Origin: an uncultured Dokdonia sp.
Lineage (GTDB): Bacteria > Bacteroidota > Bacteroidia > Flavobacteriales > Flavobacteriaceae
Assembly (NCBI RefSeq): GCF_937910895.1
Contig: NZ_CALEMI010000019.1
Span: 1-62,441, forward strand
Direction of reading: 5' to 3'
DNA length: 62,441 bases
Shown: one piece after another, positions 17,128-25,980 of the stretch
Layout: every line of letters starts with the position of its first letter
Position numbering within the stretch: the stretch's first letter is position 1
Translations under genes and position numbers: made by a program
Notes under the pieces: model-generated
Seen by the model: only the letters and a program-made list of their open reading frames with translations
What the model was told of the DNA's origin: nothing
The model's database searches: none

Positions 17128-17388
17128 TTAGTTTCCCTTTTTTTTACGAAGCTTTTTAAGCTGTTCAAAGAGATTGAGAATATCACTATTATCAGTAGTC
17201 GTACGGAAAGTTCGGGAAAAATCACCTAAATCATGCTTCTCTAAAAGCTTGTCTATATCTAGGGTCTCTTTGTTTTTAAGCTCTTCTTCAAGCCCTAAGA
17301 GTAATTTATTAAAGTCCTCTTTAGGAATTTTTTCTGTGGAAACTCCTAATGATTCAAGGAGTGCTTTTTTCTCTTTTTCAGAATACAT
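17128..17388 (-). CDS. Small charged helical protein paired with the downstream membrane protein
   Basis: An 86-residue product with no recognisable family. It is Lys/Glu/Leu-rich and probably all-helical, with two amphipathic segments (about 1-36 and 39-80, ending EQLKKLRKKKGN). Its stop codon and the next gene's ATG are one base apart, so the two are almost surely co-translated. It could be a cytoplasmic partner or regulator of the membrane protein. Nothing in the sequence points to a toxin-antitoxin pair specifically. Confidence 0.6.
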   Translation of the reverse strand: MYSEKEKKALLESLGVSTEKIPKEDFNKLLLGLEEELKNKETLDIDKLLEKHDLGDFSRTFRTTTDNSDILNLFEQLKKLRKKKGN

Positions 17389-17620
17389 AATTATAGATCT
17401 AAAGCGTTTAAATAATTTACTCTTTCATATTATTTTTGACACCTCAATATAGTAATTGTTTGATTAGATACAAATTATAATTTTTCTTTATTTGTCTAAG
17501 CTAATTATATACAGATTACAATCTTGATTTTATCTTTTTTTTAAATATGATGATAACATATCTAAGTCTAGGAGGTTTGTTTTCATTTTATATTTGTTAA
17601 TAAAATATCGTTTTGATTCT

Positions 17621-17649
17621 TTGTAAGGTTTTAAAAAAAAGTATCTTTA
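17621..17649 (+). promoter_or_regulatory. Promoter of the HU/SPOR gene
   Basis: TTG at 17621-17623, then 18 bases, then TATCTTTA at 17642-17649, close to the Bacteroidota consensus TTG-N19-TAnnTTTG. The ATG begins four bases after the box, so the transcript may be leaderless. In the rest of the 265-base gap (17389-17653) I see nothing. Confidence 0.4.
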
Positions 17650-17653
17650 TTTT

Positions 17654-18589
17654 ATGCAATTAGACCAATACATAAGTGACCTTTTATATCGTTATGAGTG
17701 TGTGATCGTTCCCGGTTTTGGAGCGTTTTTAACACAGTATCAGCCAGCTATTATCCATGAGACTACACAGGCTTTTTATCCACCAAAGAAAAAGCTTTCT
17801 TTTAATGCGCAGCTTACAGATACCGATGGACTATTGGCTAACTATATCGCAAAAAAAGAAATGATTCCTCACGAAGATGCAAATGCTAAAATTGTATCTT
17901 ATGTACGTTTTCTATTTGATAGTTTACACAAAGGAAAAGCTGTTGAGTTTAAAAATATAGGTTCTTTTCAATTGAGTGAAGAAAATACACTTCAATTTGA
18001 ACCTTCCTATCATCTTAATTACTTGACCACATCTTTTGGACTTTCTTCATTTACGTCTCCTCAAATTGCACGTGAAGTCTACAAAGAAGAAGTAGAAGCT
18101 TTAAAAGAAAAAGAACCTATTGCTTTTACACCAGAAAGAAGAACCTCAACGGGATGGATGAAATATGCAGCTATTGCTGTGATAGGTTTTGGAGTTGCTG
18201 GATTTGGAGGGTTTAATTACCTAAAAAATATAGAAGCTCATAATTATGCAGCTGAGCAAGAAGCAAAAAGTCAAATTGATGAAAAAATACAACAGGCTAC
18301 TTTTATCATAGAAAATCCACTCCCTGCTATCACGCTAGATCTTATACAACCTAAAGGAAACTATCATGTAGTTGCTGGTGCTTTTAGAATTAAAGAAAAT
18401 GCTGAAAAAAGAATACAGCAATTGCAAAGCAAGGGATACGATAAAGCAAGACTTGTTGGTATGAATAAATTTGGTTTACATCAAGTAGTTTATGGAAGTT
18501 ACCAGACAGGTCAAGAAGCACTCGTTGTTCTTCGTACCGTGCGAAAAGAAGATAATAAATCTGCTTGGCTGGATGTAAGAGAATTATAA
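17654..18589 (+). CDS. HU-CCDC81 and SPOR domain protein
   Basis: The 311-residue protein has an HU-like CCDC81 domain at the N-terminus (about 1-125; VIVPGFGAFLTQY and VEFKNIGSFQLSEENTLQFEP), one transmembrane helix at about 169-190 and a SPOR domain at about 235-308 (YHVVAGAFRIKENAEKRIQQL, then HQVVYGSYQTGQEAL). SPOR domains bind denuded glycan at division septa. The HU-like half may bind DNA or another cytoplasmic partner, so the protein could tie the cytoplasm to septal wall. In related flavobacteria it neighbours dprA and the thioesterase, as I recall, matching this order. The family is recognisable from its architecture; its exact role is not established. Confidence 0.85.
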   Translation: MQLDQYISDLLYRYECVIVPGFGAFLTQYQPAIIHETTQAFYPPKKKLSFNAQLTDTDGLLANYIAKKEMIPHEDANAKIVSYVRFLFDSLHKGKAVEFKNIGSFQLSEENTLQFEPSYHLNYLTTSFGLSSFTSPQIAREVYKEEVEALKEKEPIAFTPERRTSTGWMKYAAIAVIGFGVAGFGGFNYLKNIEAHNYAAEQEAKSQIDEKIQQATFIIENPLPAITLDLIQPKGNYHVVAGAFRIKENAEKRIQQLQSKGYDKARLVGMNKFGLHQVVYGSYQTGQEALVVLRTVRKEDNKSAWLDVREL

Positions 18590-18711
18590 AAGACACCTTT
18601 TCGACTTTTTAATTAGACCATTTATTTAACACATGATTCTTACTCAAAAAGAGTGCGTTAAATTACACCTTATTTTCTGACGACATACTTCCTATTTCGT
18701 GTCATACCCAC

Positions 18712-18719
18712 TACCTTTG
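18712..18719 (+). promoter_or_regulatory. -7 promoter box of the thioesterase gene
   Basis: TACCTTTG fits the Bacteroidota -7 consensus TAnnTTTG exactly and lies 19 bases before the ATG. I see no good TTG at the -33 position. Confidence 0.4.
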
Positions 18720-18738
18720 TCAAAAAAATAAGCCTCTT

Positions 18739-19257
18739 ATGCAATCACGCACGCCTAGTCAATCCAAAACCATACTTACCGATCTCGTTTTACCTAGTGA
18801 AACAAATCCTTTAAATAATTTATTTGGTGGAGAGTTACTCGCTCGTATGGATAGAGCAGCGAGTATTGCTGCCAGAAGACATTCTCGTAGAATTGTAGTC
18901 ACTGCTTCTGTAAATCACGTTGCTTTTAATAAGATGATTCCTTTAGGAACTGTGGTCACCGTAGAAGCCAAAGTTTCTAGAGCTTTTAAAAGCTCTATGG
19001 AGATTTACATTGATGTATGGATCGAAGACCGCGAGAGCGGAATTTGTAGTAAGGCAAATGAAGCAATTTATACCTTTGTGGCTGTAGATGAGCAAGGAAC
19101 GCCTGTTCCTGTTCCACAATTAATTCCAGAAACCGATGAAGAAAAAGAGCGTTACAATGCTGCACTACGTCGTAAACAATTAAGTCTTGTACTTGCTGGA
19201 AAAATGAAGCCCAATGATGCTACAGAATTAAAAGCTCTTTTTATACAAGAGGATTAA
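18739..19257 (+). CDS. Acyl-CoA thioesterase, hotdog family
   Basis: The 172-residue protein matches single-domain hotdog acyl-CoA thioesterases, which hydrolyse acyl-CoA to free acid and CoA in the cytoplasm. Visible are NPLNNLFGGELLARMDRAASIAA (about 22-44), with the GG and the Asp of the active site helix, then TASVNHVAFNKMIPLGTVVTVEA (about 52-75). Length is normal for the family. It stands alone on the plus strand behind a TAnnTTTG box and converges on the EnvC-like gene; the gap holds a core palindrome. Substrate chain length cannot be read from the sequence. Confidence 0.85.
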   Translation: MQSRTPSQSKTILTDLVLPSETNPLNNLFGGELLARMDRAASIAARRHSRRIVVTASVNHVAFNKMIPLGTVVTVEAKVSRAFKSSMEIYIDVWIEDRESGICSKANEAIYTFVAVDEQGTPVPVPQLIPETDEEKERYNAALRRKQLSLVLAGKMKPNDATELKALFIQED

Positions 19258-19310
19258 AGCTCTTAAGTGTCAATTCTGACGTATTATATATTTTATAAAT
19301 TGCCTTTATA

Positions 19311-19326
19311 CGCTTTCGCGAAAGCG
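19311..19326. repeat. Core palindrome CGCTTTCGCGAAAGCG
   Basis: Perfect copy with TA flanks in the gap between two convergent genes, where the hairpin might help end transcription in both directions. Confidence 0.85.
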
Positions 19327-19415
19327 TACTCTAAAGAATACTAATACGCTCATGTTAAAACCTAAAATCTGCCTACAATTTGTATAGGGGTATGTAAAAT
19401 GTAAGAGCAAGCTTT

Positions 19416-20648
19416 TTACATCCCTTTTACCCAATCTGCAGGGTTAAGCTTTGTTTTGTTTTTTTGAACTCTAAACTTGAGTACCGTTTTACCACTGAAT
19501 GCATTGAGACCTACTTCTCCTATAGGTTGTTTAAAATCAACTTTATCTCCCACTTTTACATTTACTTTTTTAATATTAAAATAAATTGTAATGTAATCCC
19601 CATGACGTACATATACGGCTAGATTACTCCCTGAAACATCTTGTATTTTTAATACTTCTCCTTTAAAAACAGCTCTTACCGTAGCATCAGGAGTCGTCTC
19701 TATTTCTACACCACTGCTATAGGTCGTGATGTTAGGAAGTGTAGGATGTCTTGAGGTTCCAAAACGCCTAGAAACACGTCCGCGTTCTACAGGCCATATT
19801 AAACGCCCTTTGTTGGATGCGAAGTCTGAGGCGAGGCTCTCTTCTTCTGGGGTCAAGGCAAAGTTTGTGTTGGTATATGATTTTCCAGCTTTTACATTAC
19901 TTGCGGCAATAGCATCTGCAATAATCTTATCTATTTGGCGATCTATTGCATCTGTCTGTTGTTGCTTCTTTTTAATCTGAGTTGCATATACGTTTGATTT
20001 TTTACGTATTTGTGCTATTAGGTCGTCTTGCGATTGTTTTTCTATGTCAAGCTTTTCCTTGGCAATTCTATTTTCTGCAATCAGGGTTTCTTTATCTTTT
20101 TTCTGCTGAATAAGCGCTGTATTTACTTGTTGTAATAATACAGTACGTTCTTTGATTTGCTCTCCCTGTTTTTTGCGATAATTGGCGTATTGCTTCATAT
20201 ATTGCATACGCTTATAGGCTTGTTTAAAGCTTTCGCTGGAGAGCAAGAACATGATTTTACTTTGTCCGCTTTTACTCTTGTATGACTTTTGAATCATAAG
20301 TGCATAGTCATCTTTAAGATCTTTTAATTCATCTCTCAGATTTTCCATTTTATTGAGATTTTCATTAATCTCTTGTGTAAGTAAGTTGGCTTGGCGATTG
20401 GTTACTTTTATGATATCAGAACGCACCTTGATTTGTTGATCCAAATCTTCAACTTGTGTCAATAAAGAGATTTCCTTTTTTTTATTGCTTTCGCGCAAGC
20501 GTGTTAATTGTTGCATTTCTGCAATCAGAGAAGCTCTGCGTTCTTCTAATTGCTTACGTGTAGGCTTTTGGGCATACGCCGTTTGAAAACCTCCTAAAAG
20601 AAGTCCTACAATTAAAATGAGGACATATCTGGTTTTGTTAGAGCTCAT
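19416..20648 (-). CDS. EnvC-like murein hydrolase activator with degenerate LytM domain
   Basis: The 410 residues have a signal peptide (about 1-26, ending TAYAQ), a long coiled coil at about 30-250 and a C-terminal LytM/M23-like domain from about 285. The zinc ligands of active M23 peptidases are gone: the usual GxDI-type histidine site reads SSGVEIETTP, the HxH region reads YFNIKKV and the LHFE-type strand reads LKFRVQ. This is the pattern of EnvC, which activates amidases at the septum rather than cutting peptidoglycan itself. Its start overlaps the end of the DUF4292 gene by 11 bases, so the two are translationally coupled. One near-copy of the core palindrome lies in its coiled-coil region. 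Confidence 0.88.
   Translation of the reverse strand: MSSNKTRYVLILIVGLLLGGFQTAYAQKPTRKQLEERRASLIAEMQQLTRLRESNKKKEISLLTQVEDLDQQIKVRSDIIKVTNRQANLLTQEINENLNKMENLRDELKDLKDDYALMIQKSYKSKSGQSKIMFLLSSESFKQAYKRMQYMKQYANYRKKQGEQIKERTVLLQQVNTALIQQKKDKETLIAENRIAKEKLDIEKQSQDDLIAQIRKKSNVYATQIKKKQQQTDAIDRQIDKIIADAIAASNVKAGKSYTNTNFALTPEEESLASDFASNKGRLIWPVERGRVSRRFGTSRHPTLPNITTYSSGVEIETTPDATVRAVFKGEVLKIQDVSGSNLAVYVRHGDYITIYFNIKKVNVKVGDKVDFKQPIGEVGLNAFSGKTVLKFRVQKNKTKLNPADWVKGM
20487..20500. repeat. Core palindrome, one mismatch
   Basis: GCTTTCGCGCAAGC, one base off the perfect form, within the coiled-coil part of the EnvC-like gene. Confidence 0.6.
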
Positions 20649-21414
20649 CCAACGTTATTTTTTTATAATCAGAAGGTATTGAAAAGGGGAATCGTACGGG
20701 AACATCTACATCCACACTTCGGTACTCTATTTCAATGAGGGTTTGATCTGTATTTTCAAGCACTTGAATACCAATACTCTCAGGAAACGGTTTTCCGTTC
20801 ACAAGCTGATGTGCTGCATAGTTTATAGTTAAAGAGAGATTGTCTTTCGGTTGTGTGACTTGTTGCTTTTTGATCAAGAAATTTTGAGGCTCCATATAAA
20901 AAAAGAGGTTCAATAGCGCTAATTGTTTTTTGGGTGCCATCTTGTATAAACCATCTACCTGATCTACTCGATAATTTCCTTCTCTAAGATTATATACGGT
21001 TTGCCCTATGAGTAAGCGTTGTAATTGCTCAAAATTCATCTGAACGCCAAAATATTGGCTCAGAAACGAAAAATCTCCTTCAAAATAGCTTTTATTAATC
21101 TTTTCATAAAAAGAAACTTTTTCAGGGGTAATTAATGCTTTTGCACCAGTGATTCCTAAAATGGAAGCACTCATCCATATTTTTTTATCCTTTTCTATTC
21201 TGATATTTACGGTAACTGTTTGTCTCGATTTTTTATCTTCATAGCGAACACGCGTACGTGCAACGAGCGTTGTAAAATCAAAACTATTGGCATAGTGATT
21301 TTCTATAAGACGGACGGTAGCAATATCTTCGGTGGTTGCCTTTTTGGTGGCTTTTTTGGTGCCACCACAACTAGCTAGTACACTAATGACAAGAAGGAAG
21401 AGGAGTCTTTTCAT
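20638..21414 (-). CDS. DUF4292 lipoprotein
   Basis: A 258-residue protein with a lipoprotein signal peptide (MKRLLFLLVISVLASCGG, lipid-attachment Cys at 16). The rest resembles DUF4292, a Bacteroidota family with a LolA/LolB-like look: GAKALITPEKVSFYEKINKSYFEG and a fold of antiparallel strands. A role in lipoprotein or lipid handling is inferred from that resemblance, not shown. It overlaps the TPR gene upstream by 4 bases and the EnvC-like gene downstream by 11, making a coupled three-gene unit. Confidence 0.8.
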   Translation of the reverse strand: MKRLLFLLVISVLASCGGTKKATKKATTEDIATVRLIENHYANSFDFTTLVARTRVRYEDKKSRQTVTVNIRIEKDKKIWMSASILGITGAKALITPEKVSFYEKINKSYFEGDFSFLSQYFGVQMNFEQLQRLLIGQTVYNLREGNYRVDQVDGLYKMAPKKQLALLNLFFYMEPQNFLIKKQQVTQPKDNLSLTINYAAHQLVNGKPFPESIGIQVLENTDQTLIEIEYRSVDVDVPVRFPFSIPSDYKKITLDEL

Positions 21415-22790
21415 TTATTTGTTTGTGCTTTTAAAGCGTTTGCCTTGTCTATATGTTGTTGTCCTTTTGTCATGTTACCAGTTCCTATGTATGCTTCTCC
21501 TAACTGCTGGTAAAAATCGGACTCCATTTTTATATCATCTATAATATAATCTATACCGACTTCTAATTGCTCTATAGCGTCTTTAAATTTAGATTGCCTA
21601 TTGAGCGCCACACCATAAGTGAGATATAATAAAGGCTGAGAAGGATATAATTCTAACGCATCTGCTGCTATTTCTTCTACATCTTCATACGCGCCTGTAT
21701 CTAATTGTACTAACAACGTACTCTTGATGATTTCTATATTCTCAGGATCGTTTGCGAGGGCTTTTTTAAGATACGGCAGGGCTTTATTATTAATACCCTT
21801 GTTTATAAAATAACTCGCTAATTCTTGATAAATTTTTGAATCTGCCACTTGGGAATCAAAAATCAAAATAGCTTCTTCCAGTTGTTCTTCATATTGAGGA
21901 TTCTCATTTACAAAAAGTAAAAAGTCGTTTAATACTCTATGTTTTGCTTTAGGAGTGATTCTCTTGCTCTCTAAGACGTTTTTCATTGCCACAATAGCAT
22001 CTTCTGTCTTTCCGTCTTCTAAATACAATTTATAAAGTGCGAGGTTGACCTCTTCTGCATTGGGATTAATTTCTTTCAATTTTAAAGCAGTCTTGTAGGC
22101 TTTTTTTGTCTCTCCTTGTTCACTATATAAGTATATCAATTTAAGATAGTCTGCCTCTGCAGTAGGATTACTCGCTATCTTTTTTTCAATGGCATCGGTA
22201 CGTCCTTTGGTATTTCCAGAAAGTTTATAAATACGATCCCGTAATTCATCACGGTATATATCGCCACCTTTTTCTGTATCCAACTCATCTAGTAGTTGTA
22301 ATGACTCTTCATAGCGTTTTGTCGCTATATAAATACGAGCTAGATCTTCTTTGTATTGAATATTAAAGGGAATGAGTTGTTTTGCAGTATTTTCTGCTTT
22401 TTCATAATCTCGATTCTTATAATACACTTCATAGAGCGCTTCTAAAACAGATTCTTTATTCGGTTTTAGAGAGAGTGTTTTAAGAAAATCTTCTTCGGCC
22501 AAATCATATTTTTTAAGCGCTTCGTAGTTTTTTCCTCTCTCAAAATAAAGGATAGCTTGTGTAGGTTCTAGAGAGATACATTTGTTTAGGGCAACAATAG
22601 CGAGTTCATAGTTTTCGATCCCTTTCTGTTTCAGCGCTTCAAAAAAGGTTTCTTGAAATTGATCAGATACATCTCCAAGATCATCTACATTTTGATCTGC
22701 AAATGGTGTTGGGTCTTGTGCGTATATATGCTTTCGCGAAAGCATACTTAGACACAAAAACAATAGAAGTATGTACTGATTTCTTTTCAT
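21411..22790 (-). CDS. Periplasmic TPR protein
   Basis: The 459 residues begin with a signal peptide (cleavage near A24-Q25, HIYAQDPTP) and then consist of about ten TPR units, for example ALNKCISLEPTQAILYFERG and ALPYLKKALANDPENIEIIK. TPR proteins act as scaffolds for envelope complexes. Tight coupling to the DUF4292 lipoprotein and the EnvC-like protein suggests it works with them in envelope or wall assembly. No enzyme motif is present. A perfect core palindrome lies within the signal peptide coding region (MLSRKHIYA). Confidence 0.85.
   Translation of the reverse strand: MKRNQYILLLFLCLSMLSRKHIYAQDPTPFADQNVDDLGDVSDQFQETFFEALKQKGIENYELAIVALNKCISLEPTQAILYFERGKNYEALKKYDLAEEDFLKTLSLKPNKESVLEALYEVYYKNRDYEKAENTAKQLIPFNIQYKEDLARIYIATKRYEESLQLLDELDTEKGGDIYRDELRDRIYKLSGNTKGRTDAIEKKIASNPTAEADYLKLIYLYSEQGETKKAYKTALKLKEINPNAEEVNLALYKLYLEDGKTEDAIVAMKNVLESKRITPKAKHRVLNDFLLFVNENPQYEEQLEEAILIFDSQVADSKIYQELASYFINKGINNKALPYLKKALANDPENIEIIKSTLLVQLDTGAYEDVEEIAADALELYPSQPLLYLTYGVALNRQSKFKDAIEQLEVGIDYIIDDIKMESDFYQQLGEAYIGTGNMTKGQQHIDKANALKAQTNK
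22730..22743. repeat. Core palindrome GCTTTCGCGAAAGC
   Basis: Perfect copy in the signal-peptide part of the TPR gene. Flanks are T and A rather than C and G, so symmetry still holds. Confidence 0.8.
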
Positions 22791-22818
22791 TGTTATTTCA
22801 TATTGCCTAAAAGGCGTA

Positions 22819-23838
22819 CTATTCTAAAACCGTGTAATCACCTAAACTCACTTGTGTGAAATGACCATCATATTTGACATGGTTTCCTATCATCGCTTGA
22901 TCTAGTTGTACATTTTTAATCACGCTATTTGATTGAATCAGACTATTTTTTACAGTACTGTCTTCAATTACCGTACCAGCTCCTACAGAAACGTTGGGAC
23001 CTATGGTAACATTGCGCAACACTACATTTTCTGATATATAACATGGCGGAATAATGCTTGCGTTTTCTAATACGGCACTGTCTGACACCAATTGCTCTTC
23101 ACCATCATCATGTAAAAACTGAAGCATTCTGCCATTGGTTTCTACTGTCACCGTTTTATTTCCACAATCCATCCACTCATCTACCGTACCTGTTTTAAAG
23201 ATACGTCCTTCTGCCATCATTTTTTTAATACCATCATTAATCTGATATTCGCCTCCATTCATGATATTTTCGTCCAAAATTTCCTGAAGCTTCTCTTTAA
23301 GAACGGCTACATCTTTAAAATAATATATTCCGATGACGGCTTGGTCAGAAACAAACGTTTCTGGTTTTTCTACAAGCTCTACGATTTCTTGTTTTTCATT
23401 CAATTTTACAACACCAAAAGCTTCTGGGTTGTCTACTTTTTTGGTCCAGATCACACTATCTGCTTCTGGATCTAGGTCAAACTTAGCACGTATAAGTGTG
23501 TCTGCATACGCAATCACGGCAGGACCAGAAAGCGACTCAGCAGCACTCATAATAGCATGACCCGTTCCTAATGGTTGATCCTGACGATAGATAGAAGGCA
23601 TAGCGCCTAGACTTTCAGCTAGATCTACAAGACTTCCTACCACTTCATCTCCAAACCAAGCAGGATCTCCTAATACAAAAGCTATTTCTTCTATTGGTTG
23701 GTTCAATACTTTGGCAATATCGCGTACCAATCTGTGTACAATAGGTTTTCCTGCAACAGGAATTAATGGTTTTGGTACAGTTAAACTATGTGGGCGAAGA
23801 CGACTACCGCGTCCAGCCATTGGGACTATTATTTTCAT
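22819..23838 (-). CDS. Sugar-phosphate nucleotidyltransferase with left-handed beta-helix
   Basis: I start at the ATG at 23838 (MKIIVPMAGRGSRLRPH), since MAGRGSRLRP is the conserved N-terminal nucleotide-binding loop; the frame opens five codons earlier. The 339-residue protein has the nucleotidyltransferase fold at about 1-235 (KPLIPVAGKPIVHRLV, then DEWMDCGNK) and hexapeptide repeats at about 255-335 (ISENVVLRNVTIGPNVSVGAG). Such enzymes activate hexose-1-phosphate with dTTP or UTP; the substrate cannot be told. It lies in a row with the TPR gene, dUTPase and a flippase, an order I recall as common in flavobacteria, and may supply the polysaccharide pathways. Confidence 0.85.
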   Translation of the reverse strand: MKIIVPMAGRGSRLRPHSLTVPKPLIPVAGKPIVHRLVRDIAKVLNQPIEEIAFVLGDPAWFGDEVVGSLVDLAESLGAMPSIYRQDQPLGTGHAIMSAAESLSGPAVIAYADTLIRAKFDLDPEADSVIWTKKVDNPEAFGVVKLNEKQEIVELVEKPETFVSDQAVIGIYYFKDVAVLKEKLQEILDENIMNGGEYQINDGIKKMMAEGRIFKTGTVDEWMDCGNKTVTVETNGRMLQFLHDDGEEQLVSDSAVLENASIIPPCYISENVVLRNVTIGPNVSVGAGTVIEDSTVKNSLIQSNSVIKNVQLDQAMIGNHVKYDGHFTQVSLGDYTVLE

Positions 23839-23869
23839 AGGTATGCCCGGCAAAAGCGGGTGTTATTTC

Positions 23870-23889
23870 ATTCCCTCGAAGGAGGGAAT
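23870..23889. repeat. Mini-hairpin ATTCCCTC-GAAG-GAGGGAAT
   Basis: An 8-base perfect stem with a GAAG loop, of the same design as the elements at 28643 and 47978. It lies upstream of the nucleotidyltransferase. The rest of the 187-base gap shows nothing else. Confidence 0.5.
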
Positions 23890-24025
23890 CTCATATTAAT
23901 TAGTACTACTTTTTAATCTAAATTTACTTGTATCCTTTTGACCTCTCTAAAGAAATATTTCTACTTTAATAAGACTTCTGCATTTAGAGATTTTACTTTT
24001 TTAAATATAAGGCCTCCATAGGAAT

Positions 24026-24460
24026 CTATTTTACCCCCGTACTTCCAAAACCTCCAGCACCTCTCTCTGTACTAGAAAGTTCAGTAACCTCTTCCCAGAC
24101 TGCTTGTGCATGTTGAGCAATGATCATTTGTGCAATACGTTCACCATTTTGTATTGTAAAAGGCTCATTGGATAGATTCACCAAAATCACTCCGACTTCA
24201 CCTCTATAATCTGCATCTATAGTTCCAGGCGCATTAAGAACCGTAACGCCTTTTTTTGCGGCAAGACCACTTCTTGGACGTATTTGAGCTTCTGTGCCTA
24301 TAGGAAGCTCTATAAACAGACCTGTAGGTACAATAGCACGTTCTAACGGACCAATAGTAATCGATTCTGAAATATATGCACGCAAATCCATACCTGCACT
24401 CGCAATGGTTTCATAATGTGGTAATGGGTGACTTGATTTATTTATGATTTTAACTTTCAT
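24026..24460 (-). CDS. dut: Deoxyuridine 5'-triphosphate nucleotidohydrolase
   Basis: The 144-residue length and all five motifs match trimeric dUTPases: [10 protein letters not shown] (about 21-30), [25 protein letters not shown] with the catalytic Asp in the active site loop, [10 protein letters not shown] and the C-terminal [10 protein letters not shown] arm that closes over the substrate. The enzyme converts dUTP to dUMP and pyrophosphate, keeping uracil out of DNA and supplying dTMP synthesis. It overlaps the flippase gene upstream by four bases (ATGA-type), so the two are coupled, although their functions are unrelated. Confidence 0.97.
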   Translation of the reverse strand: MKVKIINKSSHPLPHYETIASAGMDLRAYISESITIGPLERAIVPTGLFIELPIGTEAQIRPRSGLAAKKGVTVLNAPGTIDADYRGEVGVILVNLSNEPFTIQNGERIAQMIIAQHAQAVWEEVTELSSTERGAGGFGSTGVK

Positions 24461-25887
24461 GATCTTTTGAGTATTGCTTTTAACTGTTTACGCTCCATAA
24501 AGAAAATAACCAGTGCAAATATCCCTAACAAGATAGCACTTACCAAGTAATTTGCTCTGAAAATATAAAAGGAAATCCCAGAACCTACAATAGCTAGTAG
24601 AAGATATGTACTTATGCGTTTAAGCTCATACGGGATAGGATAATATTTTTTGCCAAAAGTGTAGGAAAGGATCATCATAGTACCATACGCTGCAAGCGTA
24701 GCATACGCCGAAGCCATAAATCCAATAACCGGAATCAGAAATACATTCAAACAAATAGTGATCATAGCTCCTATAATGGAAAAGTACATCCCATATTTTG
24801 TTTTGTCTGTAAGTTTATACCAAACCGCAAGGTTATGATAAATACCAAGGCAGAGGTTTGCCAATAATACATAAGGTACTATCTCCATAGCAAGATGGTA
24901 AGAAGCATTTTTTATCAATTCATTTTTTATAATATCTACAAAAGCTGTGATTAATAATAGTCCAAAAGCACCTACAATAACAAAGTACTTCAAAATAAGT
25001 GCGTATGTCCCTGCTGCATTTTTCTCTTTTGCATGATTAAAGAAAAAAGGCTCGGCTCCCAATCTAAATGCTTGAATAAATATGGTCATAAAAACAGCTA
25101 TTTTATAACAAGCCGCATAAGCGCCTCCTATGTCTTTATCCATCATTTTATTAATAAAAAGTTTATCGAGCTGTTCATTAACTACAAATGCCAATCCTGC
25201 AATCATAATAGGCCAACCATACGACCAAAGTTTTTTAAAGATACGTTTATCAAAAACTGCTTTTACTCTAAAAAATTCTGGAAGAATGAGTAATAATGTA
25301 ACTACACTTGCCGCCAGATTTGCAATAAAAATGTATTGCCTTACATCTGTCGTGTCATACCAACTAAATTGCCAATCAAATTTTGGAATAGCCCATAAAA
25401 AGAAAAAATTAAGCACAACGTAAATACATAAATTGGCTAATTTGAATCCTGCAAATCTTAAGGCTTTTCCTCTCGCTCTTAAATAAGCAAATGGGGCAAC
25501 TACTAGTGTGTCTAATAAAACAACACCTGCTAAATACCAAAAATAAGATGCTGGTAATTCTAACACTTGCAAAATTGGTGTTTTACACGCATAGAGTAGT
25601 AAAGAGATAAGTAGTGTACTTGCCGTTAATGAAATAAAAACTGTACTGTATACTTTTTCCTTTTGATCACTTTTTGAGAAGAAACGAAAGAAAGCCGTTT
25701 CCATACCGTAGGTCAAAATAATATTAAGAAACGCTGCTCCAACATAAAAGGAAGCTACATCTGCATACCCATCTCTAGGAAGTGCATCTGTATGAAGACG
25801 CACTAAAATAATACCCATTACCCTAGGCAGCACTGTCGCTAATCCATAAATAACAGTGTCTTTAAAAAATCGTTTAAGTGTACTCAA
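24457..25887 (-). CDS. Polysaccharide biosynthesis flippase (MATE/Wzx-like)
   Basis: A 476-residue inner-membrane protein with about 12-14 hydrophobic helices, of normal length for the polysaccharide_synt/MurJ-MATE group. The N-terminus [27 protein letters not shown] is typical of these flippases, and [28 protein letters not shown] is a conserved mid region. It probably moves an undecaprenyl-linked glycan across the inner membrane. It is distant from the polysaccharide cluster at the right of the window, which has its own flippase, so its glycan may be a different one. Confidence 0.88.
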   Translation of the reverse strand: MSTLKRFFKDTVIYGLATVLPRVMGIILVRLHTDALPRDGYADVASFYVGAAFLNIILTYGMETAFFRFFSKSDQKEKVYSTVFISLTASTLLISLLLYACKTPILQVLELPASYFWYLAGVVLLDTLVVAPFAYLRARGKALRFAGFKLANLCIYVVLNFFFLWAIPKFDWQFSWYDTTDVRQYIFIANLAASVVTLLLILPEFFRVKAVFDKRIFKKLWSYGWPIMIAGLAFVVNEQLDKLFINKMMDKDIGGAYAACYKIAVFMTIFIQAFRLGAEPFFFNHAKEKNAAGTYALILKYFVIVGAFGLLLITAFVDIIKNELIKNASYHLAMEIVPYVLLANLCLGIYHNLAVWYKLTDKTKYGMYFSIIGAMITICLNVFLIPVIGFMASAYATLAAYGTMMILSYTFGKKYYPIPYELKRISTYLLLAIVGSGISFYIFRANYLVSAILLGIFALVIFFMERKQLKAILKRS

Positions 25888-25918
25888 AAAAGGAAGTATT
25901 ATCTTATGTTAAAAGTAA

Positions 25919-25926
25919 CAAATTTA
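25919..25926 (-). promoter_or_regulatory. -7 promoter box of the flippase-dut unit
   Basis: On the minus strand this reads TAAATTTG, an exact TAnnTTTG match, 31 bases before the flippase ATG. The -33 element is weak. Confidence 0.35.
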
Positions 25927-25980
25927 TAGGCGCTGTATTTCTATTGGATATAAAACTATAAACAAGATATTACTATATCA

